Shown here: piece by piece, positions 42,698 through 51,305 of the stretch
Position numbering within the stretch: the first letter of the stretch is position 1
How the letters are laid out: every line of letters starts with the position of its first letter
Assembly (NCBI RefSeq): GCF_005298175.1
Contig: NZ_SZYH01000001.1
Span: 2,728,001-2,792,000 of the forward strand
DNA: 64,000 nucleotides
Direction of reading: 5' to 3'
Origin: Marinobacter panjinensis
GTDB taxonomy: Bacteria > Pseudomonadota > Gammaproteobacteria > Pseudomonadales > Oleiphilaceae
The notes under the pieces: generated by a model
Database searches by the model: none
What the model was told of the DNA's origin: nothing
The model's input: only the letters and a program-made list of their open reading frames with translations
Program-made: the position numbers and the translations under genes

Positions 42698-43299
42698 CAG
42701 AACCTGTCAGAGTTATTCGTGGCTTCAGTCAGGATCATCAGAATGCTGTCACCATCAGCCGCAGGCTTTGCGCTGATTGTCACGTGCCTGTGGTCCGGGA
42801 GTTCAACCGTTGCATTCGCTGAGCTCTGTTCCCAGGGATTCCTGAACAGTGGGTTCACAACAGCTTCCTGGCCGGGTGCCAGAAGTGCGCTCAGGGCCAT
42901 ACCGGCAAGATTCGTGGTGGAATCGCCGAAAAGCACGCCGGCAGCCTCGTTGACTTCAATGATGGCACCGTCGTTGGCCAGAATCAGATAGGCGGCCGGT
43001 GCCTGTTCATAGAGTGACCGGTAATGGCCCCGCTCCTCTCTGAGTTCATGTTCATTGGCCTCAATCTGTTCGTAGAGAAGATCAAGCTCCACCTGATACG
43101 TCTGCAGCTCATGGAGTAACTTGACGGCGTCGGCGGCCGCTTCGGGGTTGCTGGCACGCTCGTACAGCAGTTTCAGTGCATCCACACCCAGTGTGCCGCC
43201 TCGGCTGGGTGGCGGTACTCCGTGGTCGAGCAGGTCCTTGGCGCTGCGTCGCAGCCGATCATGGCTTGCGGCATTCGGGTATTTGTGTGTGTCTTCCAT
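42697..43299 (-). CDS. Single PAS-domain protein coupled to CheB-CheR
   Basis: The 200-residue cytoplasmic protein has an N-terminal helical part with a coiled coil (LLHELQTYQVELDLLYEQIE, about 60-80) followed by a PAS domain (LYEQAPAAYLILANDGAIIE). An exact AGGAGG ribosome site sits six bases before the ATG at 43299, and a longer in-frame start at 43416 lacks one. It has no output domain, so it probably works as a sensory partner of the CheB-CheR fusion. The stop overlaps the next start by one base. Confidence 0.85.
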   Translation of the reverse strand: MEDTHKYPNAASHDRLRRSAKDLLDHGVPPPSRGGTLGVDALKLLYERASNPEAAADAVKLLHELQTYQVELDLLYEQIEANEHELREERGHYRSLYEQAPAAYLILANDGAIIEVNEAAGVLFGDSTTNLAGMALSALLAPGQEAVVNPLFRNPWEQSSANATVELPDHRHVTISAKPAADGDSILMILTEATNNSDRF

Positions 43300-43536
43300 C
43301 TGGCCTCCTTGTAGATGCCTCTCAAAATGCGCATCAAAAACTGGCGCCTGAGGTACGTCAATCAAGTCTACGCCACCTTGAGGTAGCGGGATAGCTAGCG
43401 TCGAGTGTATACCCAAAGATGCTCATATTGTGTGCGTTAGCGAACGGACTGTAGTCGTGTCAGGCCTCAATGCTAAATAGTGTAAATACAAGGAATCAAA
43501 CTATGACAACGCACTTGATCCGGCGGGCCACTGAAC

Positions 43537-43683
43537 ATGGTCAGTGAGGCGATTGCCAATGCCGAACTGGAAGAGGCAAACCGTCATCTGGCCATGTACC
43601 GGATCAAGGAACTGATCCAGAAGCCTGTCGACCGTCTCAGTAGTTGGAGTAGCCTGAAGCCAGGCGGTCAGTTTCCCGCTTGA
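43537..43683 (+). CDS. Small open frame of 48 residues (uncertain)
   Basis: The frame encodes a predicted amphipathic helix (AIANAELEEANRHLAMYRIK) and uses codons like the neighbouring genes. No clear ribosome site is present, and its 3' end runs 47 bases into the convergent Crp-family gene. It may be a real small protein, a remnant of a larger gene, or chance. The surrounding gap 43300-43636 shows nothing else recognisable. Confidence 0.3.
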   Translation: MVSEAIANAELEEANRHLAMYRIKELIQKPVDRLSSWSSLKPGGQFPA

Positions 43684-44359
43684 CCACGGCGTAACATTCG
43701 CAGGACAGTGCCTCGAGCCCTGGCCGGTCAGTCACGTTTATATGGCCGCGACGATATTGGATAATCCCCAGGTCCTGCAGTTTGCCAGCCGCTTCGGTGA
43801 CGCCCTCACGGCGGACACCCAGCATGTTGGCGATGAGTTCCTGGGTCATTGTCAACTGGTTATCCGGGAGGCGATCCAGGGATAACAGCAGCCAGCGACA
43901 CAGTTGCTGGTCAATTGAGTGGTGACGATTACACACAGCCGTCTGGGACATCTGGGTGATCAGCGACTGGGTGTAGCGCAGGGTAAGCACCCGTACCTCG
44001 GGGCTGAAGTCAAACTCATTCTTGAGTTCCTGAGCGGGCATTCGGTAAGCGTAGCCCTTGCTTTGTACAACCGTTCGGCTGGGGGTACTGTCTCCGCCCA
44101 TAAATACGGCAATGCCTGCCATTCCCTCTTTCCCGACCACCGAAATTTCGGCGGACGAGCCGTTCATCATGACGTAAAGCAGCGAAATAATGCAGTTGGT
44201 CGGAAAATAGACAAATTCAATGGCCTGGCCGGATTCGTAAATGACGTCACCCAGTTTCATTTCAACCAGTTTGAGTTTGGGGAAAATCCGCTTTTTGGCG
44301 GTGTCCGGCAAGGCGGACAGCAATTGATTCTGTTCGTGGAAGACAGATGATTCGGACAT
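43637..44359 (-). CDS. Crp/Fnr-family transcriptional regulator
   Basis: The 240-residue regulator has an N-terminal cyclic-nucleotide-binding fold (about 20-140) and a C-terminal winged helix (LTMTQELIANMLGVRREGVTEAAG, about 168-191). The Fnr-type N-terminal cysteine cluster is absent, so iron-sulfur oxygen sensing is unlikely. The ligand is unknown. It is a single gene, transcribed toward the PAS gene with a 337-base gap. Confidence 0.88.
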   Translation of the reverse strand: MSESSVFHEQNQLLSALPDTAKKRIFPKLKLVEMKLGDVIYESGQAIEFVYFPTNCIISLLYVMMNGSSAEISVVGKEGMAGIAVFMGGDSTPSRTVVQSKGYAYRMPAQELKNEFDFSPEVRVLTLRYTQSLITQMSQTAVCNRHHSIDQQLCRWLLLSLDRLPDNQLTMTQELIANMLGVRREGVTEAAGKLQDLGIIQYRRGHINVTDRPGLEALSCECYAVVKRETDRLASGYSNY

Positions 44360-44489
44360 ACCACCTCCCTGGCGGAGCCATCATGAATAGTTACATCACG
44401 CTAACACGAAACACACATCCAGACTGAAAGAATATCAGATTCGAGCAGCATCTCCTGATGGTAAACCATCCATCAGCGCCCGGTGTCCC

Positions 44490-46859
44490 CTAGGAATCGG
44501 GACTGTTGGCTCGAGTACTCCAGGTAAAGTGGCTTGCCCATTCCAGCGCTTTTTCCAGCGGCATCGGCCTGCTGTAGAAAAAGCCCTGCCCCAGCTCGCA
44601 CCCCAGCTCCATCAATTTAGCTTCCACCGGAGCGGATTCAATGCCTTCCGCGACGAGGCGGCGCTGGAAACTCTGGGACAAACTGACAATGGCGCTGACA
44701 ATCATAAAGTTATCATTGTTATCCAGCATATCCATGACAAAGGACCTGTCGATCTTGATTTCCTGTGCAGGCAGACGGCGGAAGAGATCCAGCGAGGAGT
44801 AACCGGTGCCGAAATCATCAAGTGACATGTCCACGCCCAGGTCACGGCAGGCCTGCAGATTCTCCAGTACCCTGTGGGTATCGTCCAGGGCGGTGGTTTC
44901 GAGAATTTCGAGAATCAGGTTGGAGCGGATGTCGTGGGGGCAATCGCCAAGGGCGCTGGCAAGGTCATCACGGAAATCCGGGCCCAGAAAATGGGAGGGG
45001 CTGAGGTTAACACTCACAGTATACGGAAGCCGGCTGTCCGCAAATTCCTGTAAGCGTGTGATAGCTTCGCGAATAACAAAGTTACCGACACTGCGGGCGT
45101 ATTCCGTGTATTCAATGTGTTCGAGGAAGTAATCAGGACTCAGCAGCCCTTGCACAGGGTGGTTCCAGCGTATCAGTGCCTCGAAACCCTCAAGGCAGTG
45201 TCTGGTGAAACTGACCTTGGGCTGATAGTAGAGTTCGAGCTGGCCGAGCCTGATGGCATCGCCGATCTGCTCGATGACTTTTACCCGTTCCTTGCGGGAA
45301 AAGTGGGAGTCCAGATCGAACAGGGTGTAAGTGTTCTTGCCGGCTTCCTTGGCGGCATACATGGCCTGGTCAGCATGGCGTATCAGCAGGTCGGCGTCGG
45401 CGTCATCATCCGGGTAGATGGTCACACCCATACTGGCTGAAAGGTTCAGTATATGATGGCGGTAGTTGATCGGCCGCCTGATGGCCTCCAGCAGCCGGGC
45501 ATAAACCCGCGCATCATCGACATCCCGAAGTATGGCCACAAACTCGTCACCTCCCAGACGGGCAACGATATCGTGGGCGCGAATGCTCGATAACAGCCTC
45601 TGGGCGATGGATTTAAGTACCGCATCACCCACGGCGTGGCCGTGCAGGTCGTTGATTTCCTTGAAACCGTCGAGATCAATAAAACAGACAGACACCAGGC
45701 CCTCTCGCTGTTTGGCCTCAAACAGCTCCTGCTCAAACAGGGCTGTCAGTCTGCGCCGGTTTGGCAGCCCGGTAAGTGCGTCAAAGTTGGCAGCCTGCTC
45801 GAGACTCTTCTGGTGTTCGCGTTTCTCCTGGTAGAGCCGCTTGCGCTCGATCAGGTTGCCTACGGTTTGCAGCAGAGGTTCAAGCTCTTCGGCGAGCCTG
45901 GCGGTGTAACCGCCCAGGCGGTTGGCAAGACCAATGAGGCCGATCTGTCTGTCCCCGGAAAACACCGGGATGCCAATATACGCTGTGATGGGTGGATGGC
46001 CGCTGGGCAAGCCTCCCCGGCGGGGATCGGTTTCAAGGTCGTTGGAGACGATGACTTCCCCGGTCACCATGGGTTTGCCCAGAATATTGTCGAGACGATC
46101 GAAAATCAGCCCTCGTCGCTCCACTTCCTGATACAGCGCCTGCGTTTCCGGGCTCCAGGCGATATTGGTAATGGCCCCGATCTTCAGATAGGGGATCTGA
46201 TTGTCATGGCGGAGCACTTCGCCGATGAAGCCGAACTGGCTGCCGGTCAAGGACAGCAGGTCGCTCAGCATTTGTTCGAACGCCGCCCGCTCATTGTCGC
46301 TGGTCAGAAAAACGTTCTGCGCCCGGTGGATGGCCCGGCTGAGGTGCGACACATGGACATAGTCATGATCGGTGGTTGCCAGGTAGGCTCGCTCCAGTTC
46401 GTCCTCGACAATGCTGGCAAGGCTTCGCAGCACATCCAGGTCAACCTCGTTGAGCTGCCGGGGCTTGTCGTCAATGATACAGAGAGTGCCGATTTTGAAA
46501 CCGCCGGGCTCGCGCACGGGCATCCCGGCGTAGAAGCGGATGAATGGCTCGCCGGTAACCAGTGGATTCTTGCTGAAGCGGGGGTCTTCGGCAGCGTCTG
46601 CTACCAGCAGGATTTTGTCCTGTTGTATGGCGTAGTCACAGAACGCCACCGATCGCGGCGTTTCCGGGGTATCCAGACCCTGCCGGGATTTGAACCACTG
46701 GCGCTCATTGTCGACGATCGTAAAAAGCGCGATCTTCACCTGATAGTACTGCCGCGCAATTCGCGTCAGCCGCTCGAAACGTTCTTCCGGCGGCGTGTCA
46801 AGAATACCCAGGCGATTCAGGGCTGCGAGCCTGCGTTTTTCAATGTTCGAGGAGGTCAT
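44490..46859 (-). CDS. GAF-GAF-GGDEF-EAL c-di-GMP signalling protein
   Basis: The 789-residue soluble protein has two tandem GAF domains (about 25-160 and 175-340), then GGDEF and EAL domains. GGDEF is intact at 436-440, with an RxxD inhibitory site (RAHD, 427-430) five residues before it. EALIRW (560-565) and SLDDFGTGYSSLDLF are also intact, so both cyclase and phosphodiesterase activities are possible. The start MTSSNIEKRRLAALNRLGIL has a GGAGA ribosome site. A longer frame to 46922 lacks one. Confidence 0.9.
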   Translation of the reverse strand: MTSSNIEKRRLAALNRLGILDTPPEERFERLTRIARQYYQVKIALFTIVDNERQWFKSRQGLDTPETPRSVAFCDYAIQQDKILLVADAAEDPRFSKNPLVTGEPFIRFYAGMPVREPGGFKIGTLCIIDDKPRQLNEVDLDVLRSLASIVEDELERAYLATTDHDYVHVSHLSRAIHRAQNVFLTSDNERAAFEQMLSDLLSLTGSQFGFIGEVLRHDNQIPYLKIGAITNIAWSPETQALYQEVERRGLIFDRLDNILGKPMVTGEVIVSNDLETDPRRGGLPSGHPPITAYIGIPVFSGDRQIGLIGLANRLGGYTARLAEELEPLLQTVGNLIERKRLYQEKREHQKSLEQAANFDALTGLPNRRRLTALFEQELFEAKQREGLVSVCFIDLDGFKEINDLHGHAVGDAVLKSIAQRLLSSIRAHDIVARLGGDEFVAILRDVDDARVYARLLEAIRRPINYRHHILNLSASMGVTIYPDDDADADLLIRHADQAMYAAKEAGKNTYTLFDLDSHFSRKERVKVIEQIGDAIRLGQLELYYQPKVSFTRHCLEGFEALIRWNHPVQGLLSPDYFLEHIEYTEYARSVGNFVIREAITRLQEFADSRLPYTVSVNLSPSHFLGPDFRDDLASALGDCPHDIRSNLILEILETTALDDTHRVLENLQACRDLGVDMSLDDFGTGYSSLDLFRRLPAQEIKIDRSFVMDMLDNNDNFMIVSAIVSLSQSFQRRLVAEGIESAPVEAKLMELGCELGQGFFYSRPMPLEKALEWASHFTWSTRANSPDS

Positions 46860-46970
46860 CAACCAGTCTCCGCAAAAGGCCGCGTTACCTGATGTTCGGA
46901 TGTGTTTTGGAATATCACTCACTATTGTCCTGAACTAGACTGAATGCAAAACAATAAACGGGAAATGTCC

Positions 46971-48548
46971 ATGACAATACGCAATTTCTGGGGTTGGGGT
47001 AACGAGGAAAGCGCATTTGATGACCAGCAGATTGGCCAGCTTCGCCATCTGGTCGGTAGGCAGTTTGGAGGCGTGGAACTGACCTGCCAGGCCCCACCGA
47101 CGTTGGCCGACCTGGCTATGCCGGAACCCCGGTTGCAGCCTCCGCAATCATTGTTGCCCATTATTTCCACGGACCGCCGGGATCGGGCCAGCCACACCTA
47201 CGGCAAATCCTTCCGGGACATTGTGCGGGGCCTGGAGGGGGATTACCGCTGCGCGCCGGACCTCATTGCCCGCCCGTCCACCGAACAGGAACTGCTGGAC
47301 GTGCTGGACTACGCCAGCCGCTGCGGTGCTGCCGTAATTCCCTACGGCGGCGGCTCCAGTGTGGTGGGTGGAACCGAGCCCCGCTACGAGGGTGACTGGG
47401 CGGGTACCATTACCGTCGACATGGAGAGCTTCAGCCGCATCCTCGAGGTGGACCGGACGTCCCGGGCAGCCCATATAGAGGGTGGCATCTACGGGCCCGC
47501 CCTCGAGGACGGTTTGCGTCCCCATGGTTTTACCCTGCGGCATTTCCCTCAGTCTTTCGAGTTCTCGACCCTGGGTGGCTGGATCGCCACCCGCTCTGGC
47601 GGCCACTTCGCCACGCTCTATACCCACATTGACGACCTGGTGGAAGCCACCCGTGTGGTAACACCCAGGGGATCGCTGGAAACCAGGAGACTGCCGGGCT
47701 CGGGCGCCGGCCCTTCGCCGGACCGACTGTTTCTGGGCTCCGAAGGCATTCTCGGCTTCGTGACATCGGCGTGGATGCGCTTGCAGGCCAGGCCGGAGTT
47801 CAGGGCCACCCGAACAGTGCATTTCGGAGACTTTTTCCAGGGCGCGGAAGCGGTTCGCCGGTTGTCCCAGTCCGGCCTTTACCCCACCAATTGCCGGCTA
47901 ATCGATGCCCGTGAAGCCCTGATCAACGGTATCGGTAATGGTAGTAAGCACTTACTTATTATCGGCTTCGAATCTGCTGACCATCCGGTGGATGCTTGGT
48001 TGGAGCGGGCCCTGGAAATTGTCGCCGACGCTGGCGGATCGGTTCAGGCCAGCCGGGAGCAGACGCCTGATAAAGGTCAGGCCGGTGACTGGCGCCAGCA
48101 ATTTATCCGCGCGCCCTACATGCGGGATGCACTGATTCGCCTGGGGCTGGTGGCGGAAACCTTCGAAACCGCGATTACCTGGGACAGGTTCGAAGCCTTC
48201 CACCAGGGCGTCAGCGAGACTGTGAACCGGGTTACCCGTGAGGTTTGCGGCAAGGCGTTTGTCACCTGCCGTTTCACCCACGTCTATCCCGACGGCCCCG
48301 CGCCCTACTACACCGTGATTGCCCCGGGCCGGCGTGGTGACCAGGTAAAACAGTGGGACGAGATCAAGCTGGCGGTGATGGAAACCCTGATCGACCTGGG
48401 TGGCACCATTACCCATCACCATGCTGTGGGCCGTGATCACCGGCCCGGCTATGATCGCCAGCGGCCGGAGCTGTTTGCTGATGTGCTGCGTTCAGCCAAA
48501 CAGACGTTGGACCCTGATGGTCTGTTGAACCCGGGGGTGCTGATATAG
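46971..48548 (+). CDS. FAD-binding oxidase, alkyldihydroxyacetonephosphate synthase-like
   Basis: The 525-residue protein belongs to the FAD_binding_4 (VAO) flavoprotein superfamily. The FAD loop PYGGGSSVVGG (about 125-135), the FEFSTLGGWIATRSGGH segment and the C-terminal THHHAVGRDHRPGYD motif resemble the ether-lipid enzyme AGPS, in which the histidines are catalytic. Ether-lipid synthesis in this organism is inference only; a glycolate- or lactate-oxidase role is less likely given the triple histidine. Starts at 46944 and 46965 are alternatives. Confidence 0.8.
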   Translation: MTIRNFWGWGNEESAFDDQQIGQLRHLVGRQFGGVELTCQAPPTLADLAMPEPRLQPPQSLLPIISTDRRDRASHTYGKSFRDIVRGLEGDYRCAPDLIARPSTEQELLDVLDYASRCGAAVIPYGGGSSVVGGTEPRYEGDWAGTITVDMESFSRILEVDRTSRAAHIEGGIYGPALEDGLRPHGFTLRHFPQSFEFSTLGGWIATRSGGHFATLYTHIDDLVEATRVVTPRGSLETRRLPGSGAGPSPDRLFLGSEGILGFVTSAWMRLQARPEFRATRTVHFGDFFQGAEAVRRLSQSGLYPTNCRLIDAREALINGIGNGSKHLLIIGFESADHPVDAWLERALEIVADAGGSVQASREQTPDKGQAGDWRQQFIRAPYMRDALIRLGLVAETFETAITWDRFEAFHQGVSETVNRVTREVCGKAFVTCRFTHVYPDGPAPYYTVIAPGRRGDQVKQWDEIKLAVMETLIDLGGTITHHHAVGRDHRPGYDRQRPELFADVLRSAKQTLDPDGLLNPGVLI

Positions 48549-48554
48549 TCCTCA

Positions 48555-48586
48555 GGCTTCCGGGTAGGCAACCCGGCCTTCAAGCC
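48555..48586. other. Hairpin between convergent genes
   Basis: CCGGGT and ACCCGG form a six-pair stem around a five-base loop, with outer GGCTT and AAGCC arms extending it. It lies 7 bases after the flavoenzyme stop and about 80 bases after the end of the DadA-like gene on the other strand. It may be a factor-assisted bidirectional stop, but no T-run is present. Confidence 0.4.
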
Positions 48587-48668
48587 ATGTTGACGTGGCC
48601 CTGGGGATTTACCGCGCCGGAGTCCGGAGATTAAACGGTCGCAATCCTCGGCCAGGCGCGAATCGGCA

Positions 48669-49943
48669 CTAATCAAACCGCTGCGGACTGAAGGGCTTCA
48701 GGGGCACGGCCGTCTTTTCGCCATCGATCAGTTGGGCTGTCAGTTGCGCCGCGGCGGCAGAGAAGGTCCAGCCGAAGGTGCCATGACCAGTGTTGAGGTA
48801 AAGGTTCCGCTCCCGGCCGGCGCCGATTATCGGCGGGCCATCGGGGGTCATGGGCCGAAACCCCGTCCAGGCCTCGGCCGATTTCAGGTCGGCGGCGCCG
48901 GGGAAGCGCGAGTCGATGGCCTTGCGCAGAGTCGCGAGCCGGCGTTCGGGGATCTGCCGGTTGTAGCCGGCCAGCTCGACAAAGCCGGTCACCCGCATAC
49001 GGGTCCCCAAACGGGTGGCGGCGACCTTGTACAGGTCGTCGACAAGGGTCGACCGTGGGGCCCGTTCAGGGTCGATCAGGGGCGCGGTCAACGAATAGCC
49101 TTTGACCGGATAGCTGGGCACGCGTAAGCGAAAGTGGCTGGCGAACTCGTTGGAATCGGTCCCCGCACAGAGGACAAAGGCATCCGCAGCTAAAGACTCT
49201 CTGGGCGCACCGCTGGCGTTGGCGGCAAGAGTCAGTGCGCACAGCCGGCCCTGTTCACGGACAACACCAGTCACTTCTGTCTCATAAAGAAAGCGAACGC
49301 CCTCGGCTTCGCAGGCTTTCGCGATACCTTGGGTGAAGCGGTGGCAATCGCCAGTACCGTCTTCGGTCACCTGCAAGGCACCTTTGAGCGGTCCGCTGCG
49401 GGCCAGCCCAGGCTCGCACTCATAGGTTTCCTCAGGGTCGAGCAGTTGATGGGCAATGCCCATCTCATGGAGCAAGGCGGCCTTGGCCTGCAAGCCCTGT
49501 AAGCTCTCCTCACTGCTCGCTAGCTCAATCAGACCGCCGCGGTCGCCATCAAAGTCCAGCTCCAAGTTTTCCTCCAAAGACTGGAAACACTCGCGGCTGT
49601 AGGCGCCAAGTCTGAGCATTGCCCTTTTATTGGCATCGAAGAGGCCTGGAGTCATGGCGTAGCGCCAGGTCGCCACCAGAAAGCGCAGGGTCGCCAGGGA
49701 CGGCGGTATGTGCATCTTCAGCGGGCCATCCCGCTGCATCAGCCACGGCAGTGCCTTCTTAATCATGGCCGGCGAGGCCCAGGGGTATACGGAGCCATAG
49801 CTACGCTGTCCGGCGTTGGCCCGGCTGGTTTCCAGTCCCGCTTGACCCAGGCGTTCAATGACGGTGACTTTATGGCCACGCAGGCTAAGGGCTTGGGCGG
49901 TTGTGGCACCCACAACACCTGCGCCAATGACTGCTATGTGCAT
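48669..49943 (-). CDS. DadA-like FAD-dependent D-amino acid dehydrogenase
   Basis: The 424-residue flavoprotein starts MHIAVIGAGVVGATTAQALS, the FAD Rossmann motif. The segments NAGQRSYGSVYPWASP, YPVKGYSLT and EAWTGFRPMTPDGPPIIG are typical of DadA-type dehydrogenases that oxidise D-amino acids or cyclic imino acids to imines and pass electrons to the respiratory chain. It is the last gene of the cluster, 22 bases after the ornithine-cyclodeaminase-family gene. The RidA encoded two genes upstream would hydrolyse the imine product. The exact substrate is unknown. Confidence 0.88.
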   Translation of the reverse strand: MHIAVIGAGVVGATTAQALSLRGHKVTVIERLGQAGLETSRANAGQRSYGSVYPWASPAMIKKALPWLMQRDGPLKMHIPPSLATLRFLVATWRYAMTPGLFDANKRAMLRLGAYSRECFQSLEENLELDFDGDRGGLIELASSEESLQGLQAKAALLHEMGIAHQLLDPEETYECEPGLARSGPLKGALQVTEDGTGDCHRFTQGIAKACEAEGVRFLYETEVTGVVREQGRLCALTLAANASGAPRESLAADAFVLCAGTDSNEFASHFRLRVPSYPVKGYSLTAPLIDPERAPRSTLVDDLYKVAATRLGTRMRVTGFVELAGYNRQIPERRLATLRKAIDSRFPGAADLKSAEAWTGFRPMTPDGPPIIGAGRERNLYLNTGHGTFGWTFSAAAAQLTAQLIDGEKTAVPLKPFSPQRFD

Positions 49944-49965
49944 CGCGCTTGCTCCCGAATCACCA

Positions 49966-50907
49966 TCACGAGTCGCCACCCAGGCTTTGCCACACCTGGA
50001 TAGCGGCTGCCAGATCTTCCAGTGAAGCACCGACGGATTTGAACACGGTGATCGCCTCGTCGCTGCTGCGTCCTGCACGCTCACCGCGCAGTAGCTGCGA
50101 CATGTCGGCTCGAATATCGGAAAAATCGAATGCACCTTCGTCCACGGCCTGGAGAATGTCCCCAGCCTCGCCTTTAGCGCCGGCATGGGTGTCGACAAAG
50201 ACCTCGCCCCGGCGCAGGCAAGTCGCATCCGCTTCGCGCATGTTCGGCTTGAAGGCACCGACCAGATCGAGATGGCTGCCGGTCTTGAGCCAGGCGCCTT
50301 TGATAAGCGGGATGGAGGAAAGGGTGGCGCAACTGATGATGTCAGCCTGGGACGAAGCGGTTGCCAGGTCGGTTACTACCTGGGTGTCGAAACGGTCGGC
50401 ATAGTGCTCAGCCAAGGCTCGGGCCTTATCCGGGTTGCGTCCCCATATTCTGACCCGAGTGATCGGCCGGACGGCAGCATGGGCCTCGATCAGCATGGGC
50501 GCAAGCTTCCCGGTGCCGACCATAAGCAGGCTGGAGGCTTCTTTCCGGGCCAACTCCCTGCAGGCTAATGCCGAGGCTGCCGCTGTGCGCCGCCGGGTCA
50601 GCTCGCTGCCGTCCATGCAGGCCAGAGGCCGACCATGTGCGCCCTCGCTGAGCAGATAGACGCCAGAAATCGCAGGCAAACCATGGGCCGAATTCTGGGG
50701 AAATACATTGACCATTTTCACGCCGATGTAACCGCGCGCCTGCCAAGCCGGCATCAGCAGCATGGTTGCCTCGCCATCCTCCCGATTCATGCTGTGGTGA
50801 TGGCGCGGCGGTGCCTCCACACCGTCGCGAAAAGCCTCACCGATGCTGTCGATCAGTGCCGGCCACGACAACGCTTGGGCAACCTGTTCGGCGCTAATAA
50901 CACGCAT
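49966..50907 (-). CDS. Ornithine cyclodeaminase/mu-crystallin family protein
   Basis: The 313-residue NAD(P)-binding protein opens MRVISAEQVAQALSWPALID. It has the HHHSMNREDGEATMLLMPAW substrate region, a VGTGKLAPMLIEAH Rossmann motif (about 129-142) and DLVGAFKPNMREAD. Family members include ornithine cyclodeaminase, cyclic imino acid reductases, iminosuccinate reductase and the ectoine gene product EutC, so the reaction cannot be fixed from sequence. Next to RidA and DadA, reduction of an imine intermediate is plausible. Confidence 0.85.
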   Translation of the reverse strand: MRVISAEQVAQALSWPALIDSIGEAFRDGVEAPPRHHHSMNREDGEATMLLMPAWQARGYIGVKMVNVFPQNSAHGLPAISGVYLLSEGAHGRPLACMDGSELTRRRTAAASALACRELARKEASSLLMVGTGKLAPMLIEAHAAVRPITRVRIWGRNPDKARALAEHYADRFDTQVVTDLATASSQADIISCATLSSIPLIKGAWLKTGSHLDLVGAFKPNMREADATCLRRGEVFVDTHAGAKGEAGDILQAVDEGAFDFSDIRADMSQLLRGERAGRSSDEAITVFKSVGASLEDLAAAIQVWQSLGGDS

Positions 50908-50908
50908 C

Positions 50909-51265
50909 TCAAGTCTCCTGTAAGGCGGCGATCACCATGATCTCGACCTTCCATTCCGGCTTCGCCAGTTTGGATTCCACACAGGCGCGCACGGGAGGGC
51001 GGCCATCCACTACCCAGGCATCCCATGCGGCGTTCATTTCAGCGAACTCGGCCATGTCGGTTACCCATATGGTGGCCGACAGTAGGTGGGATTTGTCGGT
51101 GCCGGCCTTGGCCAGCATCTGGTCAATGCCCTGCAAAATCTGTTCAGTCTGGCCGCGCATGCCAGCGCTGGCATCCGCGGCTACCTGGCCAGCCAGATAG
51201 ACAGTATTCCCATGCACGACGGCCTGGCTCATTCGTTGGTTGCTGTCAATGTAACGATCGGTCAT
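50909..51265 (-). CDS. RidA-family enamine/imine deaminase
   Basis: The 118-residue protein has the YjgF/YER057c/UK114 fold, with the RPPVRACVESKLAKPEWKVE segment carrying the conserved arginine and glutamate. It hydrolyses reactive imino acids released by PLP enzymes or flavin dehydrogenases. The start is set at 51265 because AGGGTG lies six bases upstream; a GTG three codons earlier is possible. It sits one base from the ornithine-cyclodeaminase-family gene. Confidence 0.88.
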   Translation of the reverse strand: MTDRYIDSNQRMSQAVVHGNTVYLAGQVAADASAGMRGQTEQILQGIDQMLAKAGTDKSHLLSATIWVTDMAEFAEMNAAWDAWVVDGRPPVRACVESKLAKPEWKVEIMVIAALQET

Positions 51266-51305
51266 AAATTTCACCCTATTGGTTCGGAAAAAGACATTGA
51301 GGTGG

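Noticed and set aside
45636-46892. A 418-codon plus-strand frame across the GAF-GGDEF-EAL gene
   Set aside because: It is antisense to a gene with intact domain motifs.
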